The notes under the pieces: model-generated
What the model was told of the DNA's origin: nothing
What the model saw: the letters and a program-made list of their open reading frames with translations, nothing else
Databases searched by the model: none
Position numbers and translations under genes: made by a program
In this document: positions 1 to 9,069 of the stretch, piece by piece
Numbering within the stretch: the stretch's first letter is position 1
Layout: each line of letters opens with the position of its first letter
Origin: Collimonas sp. OK242
GTDB taxonomy: Bacteria > Pseudomonadota > Gammaproteobacteria > Burkholderiales > Burkholderiaceae_D
Length of the DNA stretch: 64,000 bases
Direction of reading: 5' to 3'
Assembly (NCBI RefSeq): GCF_900107095.1
Contig: NZ_FNOR01000001.1
Coordinates: 1 to 64,000, forward strand

Positions 1-146
1 CCGACGATATCTTTGGCTGCCTTCAGACCCATCGTGTGCACCTTGGCCAGGGTGTTAGCCAGGTTGATGGCGTTTTCTGCTGCCGCTGCCGCTTCAATTT
101 CAGCGATTTGTGCACCTGTATCCAGACCCTTAATTGCTCCTGCCAT
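1..146 (-). CDS. Small pilin/needle-like Hrp protein, 3' end beyond window
   Basis: The reading frame starts at an ATG at 146 with a clear AAGGAG ribosome site just upstream and runs off the window after 48 residues (MAGAIKGLDTG...). The visible part is alanine-rich and helical, without cysteine or membrane segment, which fits a small exported filament subunit. It is the last visible gene of the leftward hrp operon, directly after the hrpD6-like gene. In Ralstonia and Xanthomonas that position is held by the Hrp pilin (HrpY/HrpE). The pilin assignment rests on position and composition, not on a motif; another small Hrp protein is possible. Confidence 0.55.
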   Translation of the reverse strand, partial: MAGAIKGLDTGAQIAEIEAAAAAENAINLANTLAKVHTMGLKAAKDIV

Positions 147-304
147 TTTGATTCTCCTTGATGAAAAACATGCTTCGATTTCGAAGCGGGCTAGATGGGC
201 TCCGTGAGAAGCCCGGCTAAAATGTGCAATTCCCGCATGGGCATCACACAAAACTGAGTCGATGCCGTGAAAAACAGCTGCACGGCATTGAAAACTGATA
301 AACA

Positions 305-550
305 TTACGCAACTTGTTCTACTGCAGAGCGGCATAATTCGGCTGCCGCTCTCAATCCATCCACTATCACGCTGCCGGTCTGGCGCTGGCTCGGATCCAT
401 GCTGGCCCGGTTGGCCTCGGCGGCGCTGAGCGCCATCTGTTCCAGCGCCTGTGCGACCGCATTCAGCTCGGCGGAATGGGCCGGATCGCCGGCTAACTTG
501 GGTAGCGCATTTAAAGTATTGATCAGCGGTTCTGTCATATATTCGTACAT
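305..550 (-). CDS. HrpD6/HrpX-like small type III secretion protein
   Basis: This 81-residue protein (MYEYMTEPLI...) follows sctD by 10 bases and has a GAGGTGA ribosome site, so the ATG at 550 is preferred over a longer frame starting inside sctD. It is a soluble helical protein without signal peptide. Size and location between sctD and the pilin-like gene match Xanthomonas HrpD6 (about 80 aa) and Ralstonia HrpX, small cytoplasmic proteins needed for hrp gene expression or secretion. The assignment is by synteny and length; I see no diagnostic motif. Confidence 0.6.
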   Translation of the reverse strand: MYEYMTEPLINTLNALPKLAGDPAHSAELNAVAQALEQMALSAAEANRASMDPSQRQTGSVIVDGLRAAAELCRSAVEQVA

Positions 551-560
551 TGCAATCACC

Positions 561-1586
561 TCATTGGAAACGGAGCGAAGCGCGTTGCGGCGAAACGAAA
601 CTTTTCGTACCGTCGCTCGACGCGAAATATTGCAGGCCGTCGACTGCCAGCGCGGAACCGATATCCTTGGCGGTAGCGATTTCGTCGGCACGCATGACGT
701 TGACATCGACCTGTTTGACCAGCGGCCCCAGGTCGGCGCGGAATTGCTCCACAACTTTCTGGATGGCCTCGGGGTGCAGCACGGTTCCTGTCACAGCAAA
801 GACGCCGTTGCCCCTGTATTGCACACTGACGTCGGGGGCGCGCAACGATTCCTTGAGATCGCGCACCACTTCGTCCGCTGCCCTGACGTTCCACTTCAGA
901 TGTCCGGCTGCGAAGGCGTGTGCCGCCTGATAGATCCTGGCTGCGGCATCCTCCTGCTTTACGATGCCGCTGACGTTGACCACGCCATCTTGCTCGGTAA
1001 TTGTCAGGTCGTCTTGATTCAGTTGCGCCACAGCCAGTTTCAGTCTTTCCAGCGACGCCTGCGGTGGTGGCAGAACGCCGCTCCGCAGTGGATTGGTGCC
1101 GGGCACAATCATCGCGGTGGCGGTCACGGCCGCCAGCAGCGAGGAGGCCAGAACCAGCCAGCTGATGGTTGCGTGGCGGGCCCAGATGGGGACCGTCTTG
1201 ACCGGATGCAGAGATGGCGGCGCCTGGTCCGGTAAATTTTCCGATGCGGCTTGCTGAGTAGCTGGCTGAATGGCTTGCGGAGAACAGACCATGCGCAGCA
1301 AGCTGATGTCGGACGGCCAAGTTGCGTCTGCCGGCCCTGCGCACAGGACAATATCGTTGAAGCTGCGGGGCTCGAAATCTTCCAGCCGGGCTTGCGGCTC
1401 GCTGTCATTTGAGACGCCTATCGCGACGCTGCCTTGCTCATCCAGCGTAAGCAGCATGGCCGGTGCGTTCCAGTCCGAGATCTGAATTTCAGACTTGGCG
1501 TCGCAACCGATCGTGGTGTCGCCATTGGCCAGATTGATCACTGCTCCGGAGTGACGGCCAGTCAATACGCGAATCTGTTTTTTCAT
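561..1586 (-). CDS. sctD: SctD (HrpD5/HrpW) inner-membrane ring protein
   Basis: The 341-residue protein has an N-terminal FHA-like cytoplasmic domain (about residues 1-100), a proline-rich linker, one membrane segment at about 141-162, and a periplasmic part with BON-like ring-building repeats. This is the layout of SctD, which forms the outer of the two inner-membrane rings of the type III basal body together with SctJ. The start has a GGGAG ribosome site. It lies in the leftward operon after the hpaA-like gene; the 161-base gap between them is the largest gap in this operon and holds no convincing gene. Confidence 0.85.
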   Translation of the reverse strand: MKKQIRVLTGRHSGAVINLANGDTTIGCDAKSEIQISDWNAPAMLLTLDEQGSVAIGVSNDSEPQARLEDFEPRSFNDIVLCAGPADATWPSDISLLRMVCSPQAIQPATQQAASENLPDQAPPSLHPVKTVPIWARHATISWLVLASSLLAAVTATAMIVPGTNPLRSGVLPPPQASLERLKLAVAQLNQDDLTITEQDGVVNVSGIVKQEDAAARIYQAAHAFAAGHLKWNVRAADEVVRDLKESLRAPDVSVQYRGNGVFAVTGTVLHPEAIQKVVEQFRADLGPLVKQVDVNVMRADEIATAKDIGSALAVDGLQYFASSDGTKSFVSPQRASLRFQ

Positions 1587-1747
1587 GGACTAACTCCCTT
1601 GTTCTGCTGTTGAATCAGGATCAATCAGGCTGCCGCTGTAGTTCACCTTGCAGTTCACTTTGCTGTACTGCTTTGATATAAGTCTATCTTCGTGTTCTGC
1701 AGGCCAGCAGCCAAGGCCCGAATTTATTGGCTGGCGAACGAACTTGA

Positions 1748-2638
1748 TTACCATCCGCGGCCGCGCAGAATAAGTGCCGAAAGCTTCGCCACACCGATCG
1801 CACGTTCCATGTCTGTACGCTTGCGGGACAGGTTCAGCAGCAGCAACGGCAGCAGCAGATTCATTGTTTCCTCGGCGGCAGTGCATGTTCGCCGGGATGC
1901 CAGGCCGGGCCGCAAAAACAGGGCGGCGGAGGGCGCATCGCCACCTTTAATTACTGCCGGTACGGTTTGCTTGCCAGGTTCGATCAGCGCCACCAGGCTG
2001 TCGCGCACCGTATGTAAAGTAGTTGGCTGCGCGCGGGCGGCAGCCGGCATTTGCAAAAATTCGCGCATGATTGCCAGAATCCTGTAGCTCGTGCCTGATT
2101 GCGCCTTACCGGAAACCAGCTTGTCGCGTGCTCCGAGCATTGCTGTTTCGGCAGCCGCCTGGCCGTGCAATCGCAACTTGGTGTCATGCGCCAATGGCCA
2201 GGTGCCGAGTAATAGCGCTTCATCTCGGATCGGACGCCTGGCGGCCCGCATGATGTTGATAGAGCGGGCCGGGTCCGTTGCATTAAATTGCATGGGCCAG
2301 GCAGTGCCTGCACTGCGGTGGCGGCTTTCGCGGCGATCCCGGTCGGATGAGCGGCCGTCGTCGCTGGATTGGCGAAGATTTATTGTGCTGATTTCTGTAC
2401 GTTGCGAGGAAGTATGCTCTTCCAGCATCATCAGCAAATCTTCGCTCATGGCGCCTGATTCGAGCTGCTCCGGTTCGCCGCCGGCGCCGCGCCGCGCGGT
2501 CTGCCGCCTGGCGCGCAGGGCGGCAGACCGATGGCGATGGTGGCCGGGAATTGGCAGTTGGACCGGCAGCTGGATCGGCTGCTCCTCATCTTCCGCCTGA
2601 TGCGGACTGTTCCAGCCGTCGATACGCGTGATGTTCAT
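1748..2638 (-). CDS. HpaA-like type III export control protein
   Basis: A 296-residue hydrophilic protein rich in arginine, serine and alanine. The start ATG at 2638 overlaps the sctS stop in an ATGA arrangement, showing translational coupling and fixing the start. In Xanthomonas, hpaA (about 275 aa) lies exactly between hrcS and hrpD5 and encodes a secreted substrate-control protein that binds the HpaB chaperone. The protein here matches in place, size and basic, low-complexity N-terminus. Sequence divergence is high and I see no catalytic motif, so the name rests on synteny. The C-terminal leucine-rich stretch is unusual for a secreted protein. Confidence 0.55.
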   Translation of the reverse strand: MNITRIDGWNSPHQAEDEEQPIQLPVQLPIPGHHRHRSAALRARRQTARRGAGGEPEQLESGAMSEDLLMMLEEHTSSQRTEISTINLRQSSDDGRSSDRDRRESRHRSAGTAWPMQFNATDPARSINIMRAARRPIRDEALLLGTWPLAHDTKLRLHGQAAAETAMLGARDKLVSGKAQSGTSYRILAIMREFLQMPAAARAQPTTLHTVRDSLVALIEPGKQTVPAVIKGGDAPSAALFLRPGLASRRTCTAAEETMNLLLPLLLLNLSRKRTDMERAIGVAKLSALILRGRGW

Positions 2639-2895
2639 GGGAATATCACTTGAAACACGGAACGCGCATAGTTCTGGATGGCGGCGGCGGCCCACGGTGC
2701 GGCGATAACCACCACCACCGTCACGACTATCATTTTAATGCCCTGCGAGATGCTGGAATCCTGCAGCGAGGTAATCGCCTGCAGAAAAGCAATCACCAGG
2801 CCGGTGATTGCAGCAACGCCGACAACCGGCAGGGATACCAGCAGGGCCAGCGTCAATGCCTGCGTCGTCAGGTGGGTGATTGCGTCGTATTCCAT
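2635..2895 (-). CDS. sctS: SctS (HrcS) export apparatus protein
   Basis: The ATG at 2895 gives 86 residues, the normal SctS length; longer frames start inside sctR. Two hydrophobic hairpin segments (about residues 15-40 and 48-75) flank the short loop with LQDSSISQG, typical of the SctS/FliQ family. SctS joins SctR and SctT in the helical core of the export gate in the inner membrane. It starts 4 bases after the sctR stop and overlaps the hpaA-like start, so all three are co-translated. Confidence 0.92.
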   Translation of the reverse strand: MEYDAITHLTTQALTLALLVSLPVVGVAAITGLVIAFLQAITSLQDSSISQGIKMIVVTVVVVIAAPWAAAAIQNYARSVFQVIFP

Positions 2896-2899
2896 GTCT

Positions 2900-3547
2900 T
2901 CACCGGTAGGTAGATATGAGTCCATGGACCAAGGTGGACCAGCCATCCAGCGATATGAACAGCAGCAGCTTGAATGGAATCGCGACGTTGCTCGGATTGA
3001 CCTGGGATAGTCCCAATGCCATCAGCACGTTGGCGATCACCAGGTCGATCACGATGAAACACAGGTATAGCAGGAAGCCGATCTTGAAAGCCGCAGTCAG
3101 CTCACTCAATGCGAACGCCGGCGCCAGCACGATCAAGTCGTCCGGCTTCAGCTCTGCGGCGCGTTCCGGCGGCCAGATCTGGCGTGCCGAGCGCATGAAA
3201 AACGCCTTCTCGCGCTCGGACGTGTGCTTGCGCAGAAAGGCGCGGAACGGTTCGCGCGCGGCGTCGAACAATGGCATGATCTGCGATCCGGCAGTTTGCT
3301 CGCTCGATAGCTGCGCATGCTTGACAGCTTCCATGCCTACCGGCGCCATCACGAAGCATGAAATGATGATGGCGACGCCGTTCAGCACCGAGGTCGGCGG
3401 CACTTGCTGCAAGCCGAGAGCGTTACGCAGCAGGCCTAGCACGACCACGATTTTCGTATACGACGTGACCACCATCGCGGCGAACGGCAAGATGCTAAGG
3501 GCGAGCGCTGCGATCAGCAGCGACGCGATATCAGGAGTGCCGCTCAT
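2900..3547 (-). CDS. sctR: SctR (HrcR) export apparatus protein
   Basis: This 215-residue membrane protein has the FliP/SctR family signature near its N-terminus (TSYTKIVVVLGLLRNALG, about residues 28-45) followed by the conserved QQVPP region. Hydrophobic segments lie near both ends with a charged periplasmic stretch between. SctR forms the base of the export gate as a pentamer. Its start lies within the last 17 bases of sctQ, so the two are translationally coupled. Confidence 0.95.
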   Translation of the reverse strand: MSGTPDIASLLIAALALSILPFAAMVVTSYTKIVVVLGLLRNALGLQQVPPTSVLNGVAIIISCFVMAPVGMEAVKHAQLSSEQTAGSQIMPLFDAAREPFRAFLRKHTSEREKAFFMRSARQIWPPERAAELKPDDLIVLAPAFALSELTAAFKIGFLLYLCFIVIDLVIANVLMALGLSQVNPSNVAIPFKLLLFISLDGWSTLVHGLISTYR

Positions 3548-4658
3548 TGCGCTCTGCCATGCGGTGGATTTGCAAACCTAACTGGCCGCCGATTGCCACC
3601 AGTTCGCCAAACGCAAGAACCTGGCCATGCGAAACCAGCCGGATCTGGGCATCGTCTACCGGTATTGGGAGTTCCAGGATGCAGCCGGGTTCCAGCGCGG
3701 CGATTTGCGCTATGGGCAAATTGAGCGTGACAATCTCAAGATGGACGGGAATCTCAAGCTGTCCGACATCGATCTGCGCCGCCGGTTCTGCCGCGTCTGC
3801 CGCTTCCAGGTCCGCAGGCTGATCGTTGTCTAGATTGTAGGTCGTCGTCATAGGTTTGTTCTCCAGGGTAATGGTGTGTGCCGCGACGCTCGCCAGCGCA
3901 GCGGCGCACCAGCCGTTGCTGATGCCCCAGCGCAGCGCTACATTGTCGATGGGCGCGCCGCGCACATAATTTCCGCGCGGCTGCCAGCCGAGCAAGATGT
4001 CGCCGCAGCGCAGAGAGGCGAGCAGGGTCTGGCTGCAATTGCGGCTGCGCAGCCGCAGATGCGTGGGCAGGGATAGCGCGGGTAATACTTGCGTGTTGCT
4101 GAAGACCTTCAGCCATTGCCGTTCGAGCAGGGTCGCCAGCGCTAACGGCAGATCGGTAATGACAACAACATCAGCAAAGTCAGTAACACCGGGGAAAGTG
4201 TCCGCCGATGCATGCCGGAATTCAAACGCCAGCCCCTGCGCCAGCGTCGATTCGCCAGCCAGCGTCAGTTCCGCAACGGTTGGTTGCGGATAACCGTTCG
4301 TCGCCAGTTTTTCGAGCAGCGGCGCCAGCCATAGATTGGCCAGCGCGATACGTCTTTGGCGGTCGCTGTCGAGCGCGATCATTTCAAGTGCCGGATGGCT
4401 GGCCAGGTCGACCAGTGCGGTCAGGACGCCGTAGGCGGAATCCAGGCGCAGCGTTGCAGCGCGTTTGAAGCTGACCGATACTGCCGGCAGCGCGCGCAGT
4501 TCGATGCCGGCGGCGCGGGCCGCCATGCGCATCGTGCTGCGCGCATCGAATAAGCCTCGGGATAAACCGGCCAACGCTGCCGGATAGAAGCGCAAGCGGT
4601 TGCCGATGGGGGTTGCCTCGCCTTGCTCTGTAACTTGTTCCGTAACTTGCTTATGCAT
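3531..4658 (-). CDS. sctQ: SctQ (HrcQ) cytoplasmic sorting platform protein
   Basis: A 375-residue soluble protein. The C-terminal 80 residues are a SpoA (FliN-like) domain (LEIPVHLEIVTLNLPIAQI...), and a second SpoA-like stretch lies around residues 235-275. SctQ is the C-ring/sorting platform component that hands substrates to the export gate with SctK and SctL. The gene is full length, unlike the split hrcQA/hrcQB of Pseudomonas. An internal start for a free C-terminal fragment is possible (a methionine before TTTYNLDNDQ) but not proven. Confidence 0.88.
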   Translation of the reverse strand: MHKQVTEQVTEQGEATPIGNRLRFYPAALAGLSRGLFDARSTMRMAARAAGIELRALPAVSVSFKRAATLRLDSAYGVLTALVDLASHPALEMIALDSDRQRRIALANLWLAPLLEKLATNGYPQPTVAELTLAGESTLAQGLAFEFRHASADTFPGVTDFADVVVITDLPLALATLLERQWLKVFSNTQVLPALSLPTHLRLRSRNCSQTLLASLRCGDILLGWQPRGNYVRGAPIDNVALRWGISNGWCAAALASVAAHTITLENKPMTTTYNLDNDQPADLEAADAAEPAAQIDVGQLEIPVHLEIVTLNLPIAQIAALEPGCILELPIPVDDAQIRLVSHGQVLAFGELVAIGGQLGLQIHRMAERNERHS

Positions 4659-4684
4659 AGGAATCCATCTCTTTTCTGAAGGCT

Positions 4685-5311
4685 CTAGGCCGCCTCGATG
4701 TCAATCTCGAGGCTGGCGCCGAGCCGGGAACGCAGACGCCGTTGCAATGCGTCCGTGTTCAGGCAGATTAGGTCATTGGCCCGCGCATTACCGCAATCAA
4801 AGCGAAGCGACAGCCGGAATGGCGAAAGTTTCAGTTGCAGGCTGGTCTCAGGCAGGATGGCGGGATTAAGCACGATGGTTACTTCCCATATCCCGCCTCC
4901 CTGAACCGCCGGCGAGGAACAGAAGTTGGCGATGCGCTCAGCCAGATGCTCGACCACCAGATCGGCCTCCGCCGCCTGCGAGCATTGCCGGATCATGCGC
5001 GCGCGCAGGGCGGTCAGCCCATCCCGCTCGGCGTCGCTGCCGGCCGCGGCAGCCGTCGCTGTAGCTGCAGCCTGGCTGTCTTGGTCCGCGATGAAGGGCG
5101 GAGCGTCGTCCCGCTGCTCCGCGTCGTCATCGGTCGATCGACCTTCGGAGCCGGCGCAGGGACTATCTGTCAGAGCCTGCCGGGCGGCGCCGAGCAGTGT
5201 GTTGAAACGTGCCGTTCTCTGTCGTGCGGGCCGGCTTGGGGTCGTCTCGGAATGGGTTGTGGGAAGTCGCAGGATCCGCAATTCGCGCGCCTGCCGGAAG
5301 CGGTTATCCAT
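4685..5311 (-). CDS. sctP: SctP-type substrate-specificity switch (HpaC/HpaP)
   Basis: A 208-residue protein with a disordered, arginine/alanine-rich N-terminal half and a folded C-terminal domain (about residues 125-208, with IWEVTIVLNPAILPETSLQL). This is the layout of HpaC (Xanthomonas) and HpaP (Ralstonia), which bind the SctU cytoplasmic domain and switch export from early to late substrates. It lies between sctV and sctQ, as in those clusters, 2 bases after the sctV stop. Assigned from domain layout and synteny. Confidence 0.75.
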   Translation of the reverse strand: MDNRFRQARELRILRLPTTHSETTPSRPARQRTARFNTLLGAARQALTDSPCAGSEGRSTDDDAEQRDDAPPFIADQDSQAAATATAAAAGSDAERDGLTALRARMIRQCSQAAEADLVVEHLAERIANFCSSPAVQGGGIWEVTIVLNPAILPETSLQLKLSPFRLSLRFDCGNARANDLICLNTDALQRRLRSRLGASLEIDIEAA

Positions 5312-5313
5312 GG

Positions 5314-7236
5314 CTAGAGATTAACCACGCCGACCGGCTGCAGCTCGACATTCGCTCCCAGTTCCTGGAATGAATACACCTGCAGCGCCGGAAAACCTTG
5401 CTCGATCATGCGCCGGAAATAACGCCGGATATCCATTGCCGTAACCACCGCGACGCCAGCCGCAGGCTCGTTGCCGACGGCGCTTTGGACGGATTCCAGG
5501 AGTGCGTCGATTTGCTGCGGTTCAAGTGTCAGGAAATTGCCCGCCGGGGTCGGCTTGATCGCCTGGCGAATCGTCTGTTCGACATCGGCGTCAAGCACGA
5601 TCGCCTGCATTTTTCCGGTACCTGCCGTCGCCCGGTGGGCGATGAAGCGGCCAAGATCGCCACGCACGTATTCGGTCAGCATCAGAACGTCCTTTTCCTT
5701 GGCACCCCATGCAGCCAGGCTTTCCAGGATTGCCCGGATATTCCTGATGGGTACGTGCTCCTCGAGAAGACGCCTGAATACTTCCGCTATCTTCGGCACC
5801 GTCGAGACTTTCTGCACCTCTGCCACCAGGCCCGGATACTCGGCGCCGACACGGTCCAGTATCCACTGCGTCTCTTGCAGGCCGACGAAGAGATGCGCTT
5901 CACGCCGCACCGAGTCGAAAACATCGTCTACCAGCGCCTTTTCGCGTTGACTGACCGACTCCGGCATCTCTACCGGCGGCAACGGCACCTCTTGCAGCAG
6001 GATCTGGTAAGACAGGCCGGTCAAGTTGTCGGCAGTCCAGACCGCAGTGCGCGGAAAAGGCAGGCCCAGCTCTTCCACCAGCCGCAGCCGTATATCGTTC
6101 AGGGCCTGATTCAAGGCCGTCTCGTCAAGCCGGCCGCTCAGGTTTTTCGACAGCCGCAAGGACAGCGGAACGGCGAACGCGGGCGCGTGCTGGGCGATGC
6201 TTGGCGCGTTGCCTTTGACGCCGTCAGTGACCAGGGCGGAGAGTTCGGTCCCGGAATCGGGCTGGGTTTTCTGCTGCTTGCGGCGCAAGTTGTAGCCGCC
6301 GGCGAAGATCGCGACCGCCAATACCAGGAACAAGGTGGTCGGAAAGCCCGGCACCATTGCGAAGCCACATAGCATTGCCGAAGCACTGAACAAGGCATTC
6401 GCGTTGGTCGACAGTTGCGATGCGATATCCATGCCTAGCGAGCGCGGCCGGCTGTGTTCGTCAGCCACGCGGGTGATCAAGATGCCGGCCGCGACCGAGA
6501 TCAGCAACGATGGAATTTGCGAAACCATCGCATCGCCGATGGAAAGCACGGAAAAGCGGTTGGCAGCTTCGCCGGCGCTCATGCCATGGTAGCTGACGCC
6601 GATCACCATGCCGGCCAGGATGTTGACCATGGTGATGACCAGGCCGGCGATGGCGTCGCCCTTGACGAACTTCATTGCGCCGTCCATGCCGCCATGCAGC
6701 TGGCTCTCGATGGCCAGCAGCGCACGCCGTTGCCTGGCGTCTTCGACCGAAAGATTGCCTGCCTTGACGTCGGCGTCAATGCTCATCTGCTTGCCCGGCA
6801 TCGCATCCAGGGTGAAACGTGCGCCCACCTCCGCCACCCGTTCCGAGCCTTTGGCGATGACGATGAACTGCACGGTGGCGATGATCAGGAACACCACCAG
6901 CCCGACCACCAGGTTGCCGCCGACAACCAGTTCGCCAAAGCTCTCGATGATGTGGCCGGCTTCGGCGTTGAGCAAGATCGATTTGGTCGAGGCTATGTTA
7001 AGCGACAGACGGAACAGGGTGGTAAACAACAGCAAGGACGGAAAGGCCGACAGCGATGTGGCGCTGGGAATGTACATCGTCACCATCAGCAGCACGATGC
7101 TGATGGTGATATTCAGGCCCAGCAGCATATCGATCAGGAAAGTGGGCAAAGGCAGGATCATCAAAGCGATAACCGAGATTACCAGCGCTACGATGCCGAC
7201 TTCGCCGCTGATATTGAAGAGGCGCGACGATTTCAT
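5314..7236 (-). CDS. sctV: SctV (HrcV) export gate protein
   Basis: The 640-residue protein has about eight membrane segments in the first 320 residues and a large cytoplasmic domain after that. The FHIPEP family signature is clear at about residues 139-160 (ARFTLDAMPGKQMSIDADVK). SctV forms the nonameric export gate below the SctR/S/T core and receives chaperone-substrate complexes. Length is at the short end for HrcV (often about 690). An AAGGAG ribosome site precedes the ATG. It is 11 bases after sctU. Confidence 0.97.
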   Translation of the reverse strand: MKSSRLFNISGEVGIVALVISVIALMILPLPTFLIDMLLGLNITISIVLLMVTMYIPSATSLSAFPSLLLFTTLFRLSLNIASTKSILLNAEAGHIIESFGELVVGGNLVVGLVVFLIIATVQFIVIAKGSERVAEVGARFTLDAMPGKQMSIDADVKAGNLSVEDARQRRALLAIESQLHGGMDGAMKFVKGDAIAGLVITMVNILAGMVIGVSYHGMSAGEAANRFSVLSIGDAMVSQIPSLLISVAAGILITRVADEHSRPRSLGMDIASQLSTNANALFSASAMLCGFAMVPGFPTTLFLVLAVAIFAGGYNLRRKQQKTQPDSGTELSALVTDGVKGNAPSIAQHAPAFAVPLSLRLSKNLSGRLDETALNQALNDIRLRLVEELGLPFPRTAVWTADNLTGLSYQILLQEVPLPPVEMPESVSQREKALVDDVFDSVRREAHLFVGLQETQWILDRVGAEYPGLVAEVQKVSTVPKIAEVFRRLLEEHVPIRNIRAILESLAAWGAKEKDVLMLTEYVRGDLGRFIAHRATAGTGKMQAIVLDADVEQTIRQAIKPTPAGNFLTLEPQQIDALLESVQSAVGNEPAAGVAVVTAMDIRRYFRRMIEQGFPALQVYSFQELGANVELQPVGVVNL

Positions 7237-7247
7237 GTAAATCTCCT

Positions 7248-8315
7248 TCAGGCTGGATTGACAGCTGTGGTGTGGCCTTTGCCCATATCGTCAACCCAGG
7301 CCAGCACTGCTGCCACCGCGTCGAAAAGGGGTTCGGGGATCGTTTCTTCCAGGGCAACCAGATACAGCGCGCGTGCCAAAGGCGGGTTGCCGACAATCGG
7401 AACGCCATGCAGGGTTGCCAGTTCACGGATGACGCGCGCTTCTTCATCGGTTCCCTTGGCGATGACGCGCGGCAAGCCGCATTCTTCAGGCACGTAGCGC
7501 AGGGCGACAGCGTAGTGGGTCGGATTGACCACCACCACATTGGCCTGTCCTACATGCGATTTCTGCGGCGCGTTGGCAAGTTCTTTTGACAGTTTTTTCA
7601 GCTCTTGCTTGATTTGCGGATTACCGTTGCTTTCCTTGTTCTCCCGTTTGACTTCATCCTTGCTCATGCGGTGGTCCCTAATGAACAACCAGCGCTGGAT
7701 AGCAAAGTCGGCCGTGCCTATCACCAGGAAAACGACGGCAGAGATGGCGAGCATCTTGCATAAGGCGCTCCAGGCGATGCTGTCCAATCCCAGGATTGGC
7801 TGGTAGACGACGCCGATCAGCAAGGGCAGCAGTATCAGCACGGTTTTCCACAATACCGTGCTCAAAATGCAAGCTTTGATCACGGTTTTTGCCAGCTCTA
7901 TCATCGAGCGCATCGAAAAGATCCGCTTCAATCCCGATGCCGGGTTGATTGAATTGAATTTCAGTTCCAGCGGCTTGAAAGCGAGTTGCAATCCGACTTG
8001 TGCGGCAATGACGGCGGCTGAAATCAGTGCCGCCAGCAGCGCTATGGGCAGGCAAAGAGCCAAGCCGCGCATGCCGGCAGTCACTAGCGCATCGGTATAA
8101 CTAAAATTTTCCGATTGTGCATTTGCAACGTCGAGCCCCATGCGCAGCAGCAGACGCAATTGTTCTGTCATGACAGGGCCGCCCAGCGAAAAGCCGATCG
8201 CCGCACTGAACAGAATTGCCGCAAACGGCAAATCCTGGCTTTTCGACGTTTCGCCGTCGCGCCGGGCGTCGGTCAGTTTCTTTTCGCTGGGTTCTTCGGT
8301 TTTTTCGTCGGACAT
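7248..8315 (-). CDS. sctU: SctU (HrcU) autocleaving export switch protein
   Basis: A 355-residue protein with four membrane segments (between about residues 30 and 205) and a cytoplasmic domain carrying the autocleavage motif NPTH at 264-267. Cleavage between N264 and P265 allows the switch in substrate specificity. This is the first gene of the leftward operon; an exact hrp box lies 68-91 bases upstream on the same strand. The ribosome site is weak. The N-terminal DEKTEEPSEKKL stretch is typical of the FlhB/SctU family. Confidence 0.96.
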   Translation of the reverse strand: MSDEKTEEPSEKKLTDARRDGETSKSQDLPFAAILFSAAIGFSLGGPVMTEQLRLLLRMGLDVANAQSENFSYTDALVTAGMRGLALCLPIALLAALISAAVIAAQVGLQLAFKPLELKFNSINPASGLKRIFSMRSMIELAKTVIKACILSTVLWKTVLILLPLLIGVVYQPILGLDSIAWSALCKMLAISAVVFLVIGTADFAIQRWLFIRDHRMSKDEVKRENKESNGNPQIKQELKKLSKELANAPQKSHVGQANVVVVNPTHYAVALRYVPEECGLPRVIAKGTDEEARVIRELATLHGVPIVGNPPLARALYLVALEETIPEPLFDAVAAVLAWVDDMGKGHTTAVNPA

Positions 8316-8382
8316 GGATGTATACCGAAATAAGGTGTGGAGCGATTATTGAACCGGTGCGAGGCCGGCGAGAGCGTGAATG

Positions 8383-8406
8383 CGAACCGATGCGCGTTGT
8401 GGCGAA
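8383..8406 (-). promoter_or_regulatory. hrpII/PIP box for leftward sctU operon
   Basis: Read on the minus strand this is TTCG-N16-TTCG, and with flanking bases a perfect TTCGC-N15-TTCGC plant-inducible-promoter box. It lies 68 bases upstream of sctU and points towards it. This pattern is the known binding site of HrpB (Ralstonia) and HrpX (Xanthomonas). Confidence 0.9.
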
Positions 8407-8453
8407 GCAGGAGGGCATTGCCGTCTTGGGGAAGTTGCAGCGCAGCGCGATGT

Positions 8454-8477
8454 TTCGCTAGTTGCGATGCCGGTTCG
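8454..8477 (+). promoter_or_regulatory. hrpII/PIP box for rightward hrpB1 operon
   Basis: TTCG-N16-TTCG (first half TTCGC, second TTCGT) lies 112 bases before hrpB1. A TAnnnT -10 element (TACCTT, 8510-8515) follows at a 32-base gap, matching the 30-32 base spacing of hrpII promoters. It is back to back with the box at 8383-8406. Confidence 0.92.
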
Positions 8478-8588
8478 TATCTGCAGCGGAAACGGCTGTG
8501 AAGTTGATTTACCTTCTGGTACTACCTACCGCGTAGTGCGTGCTGTTCTCAAGGCGGCGTGCGGGGGTTTTTCTTCGAGGAGCCGGAT

Positions 8589-9059
8589 ATGAAGACGGGA
8601 AATTGCAGTAACGAGCTGTTAACGGGGTTGATCGAACTATTGATGTTCGGCGCCAAGCATAACTATATCGAGCCAACCGAGCGCCTGCTGGCGGCAGTGC
8701 ACCTGATGCGGCCGGGTTTTATCGAATTGCGCGCGTACGACGCCTGGATACTGATACGGCAGAGGCGTTTCTCCGACGCCGTGCGTCTTTTGCGAGAGCT
8801 TGAGCAGCAGCCTTTGCGAGGATCGTTCGGCCCTTACGTCAGTTCGCTGCTGGCGATCTGCCTGGCCAACCAGAACGATGAGTCCTGGCGTCACTATGCC
8901 AATGAAGTCATGTCGGGCAAGGAGGATGCCGACTCGATTGAGCTCATGACTACCCTGATGGGGCAGGCCGGCGACAAGACGGCGAAACGGCCGCCTGTGG
9001 CACAGATCGATAAGAGTCAATTGCAATTTTTGTTACAACACCGGCATCTGCGGGCTTAA
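8589..9059 (+). CDS. hrpB1: HrpB1/HrpK family type III secretion protein
   Basis: A 156-residue helical protein with TPR-like layout (LLRELEQQPLRGSFGPYVSS), the length of the HrpB1/HrpK family. In Xanthomonas HrpB1 is an essential periplasmic T3SS component; here too no signal peptide is seen. It is the first gene of the rightward operon, with a GAGGAG ribosome site. The order hrpB1-hrpB2-sctJ-hrpB4-sctL-sctN-sctO-sctT is the Hrp2 standard. Confidence 0.85.
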   Translation: MKTGNCSNELLTGLIELLMFGAKHNYIEPTERLLAAVHLMRPGFIELRAYDAWILIRQRRFSDAVRLLRELEQQPLRGSFGPYVSSLLAICLANQNDESWRHYANEVMSGKEDADSIELMTTLMGQAGDKTAKRPPVAQIDKSQLQFLLQHRHLRA

Positions 9060-9069
9060 GGAGATCAAT

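Noticed and set aside
267-1235. Long plus-strand frame opposite sctD
   Set aside because: It is antisense to a clear sctD gene with ribosome site and domain structure, and its product has no recognisable features.
1590-1886. Leftward 98-codon frame in the gap between the hpaA-like gene and sctD
   Set aside because: It overlaps the hpaA-like coding region, has clustered Cys and Arg and no ribosome site; the gap is better read as noncoding.
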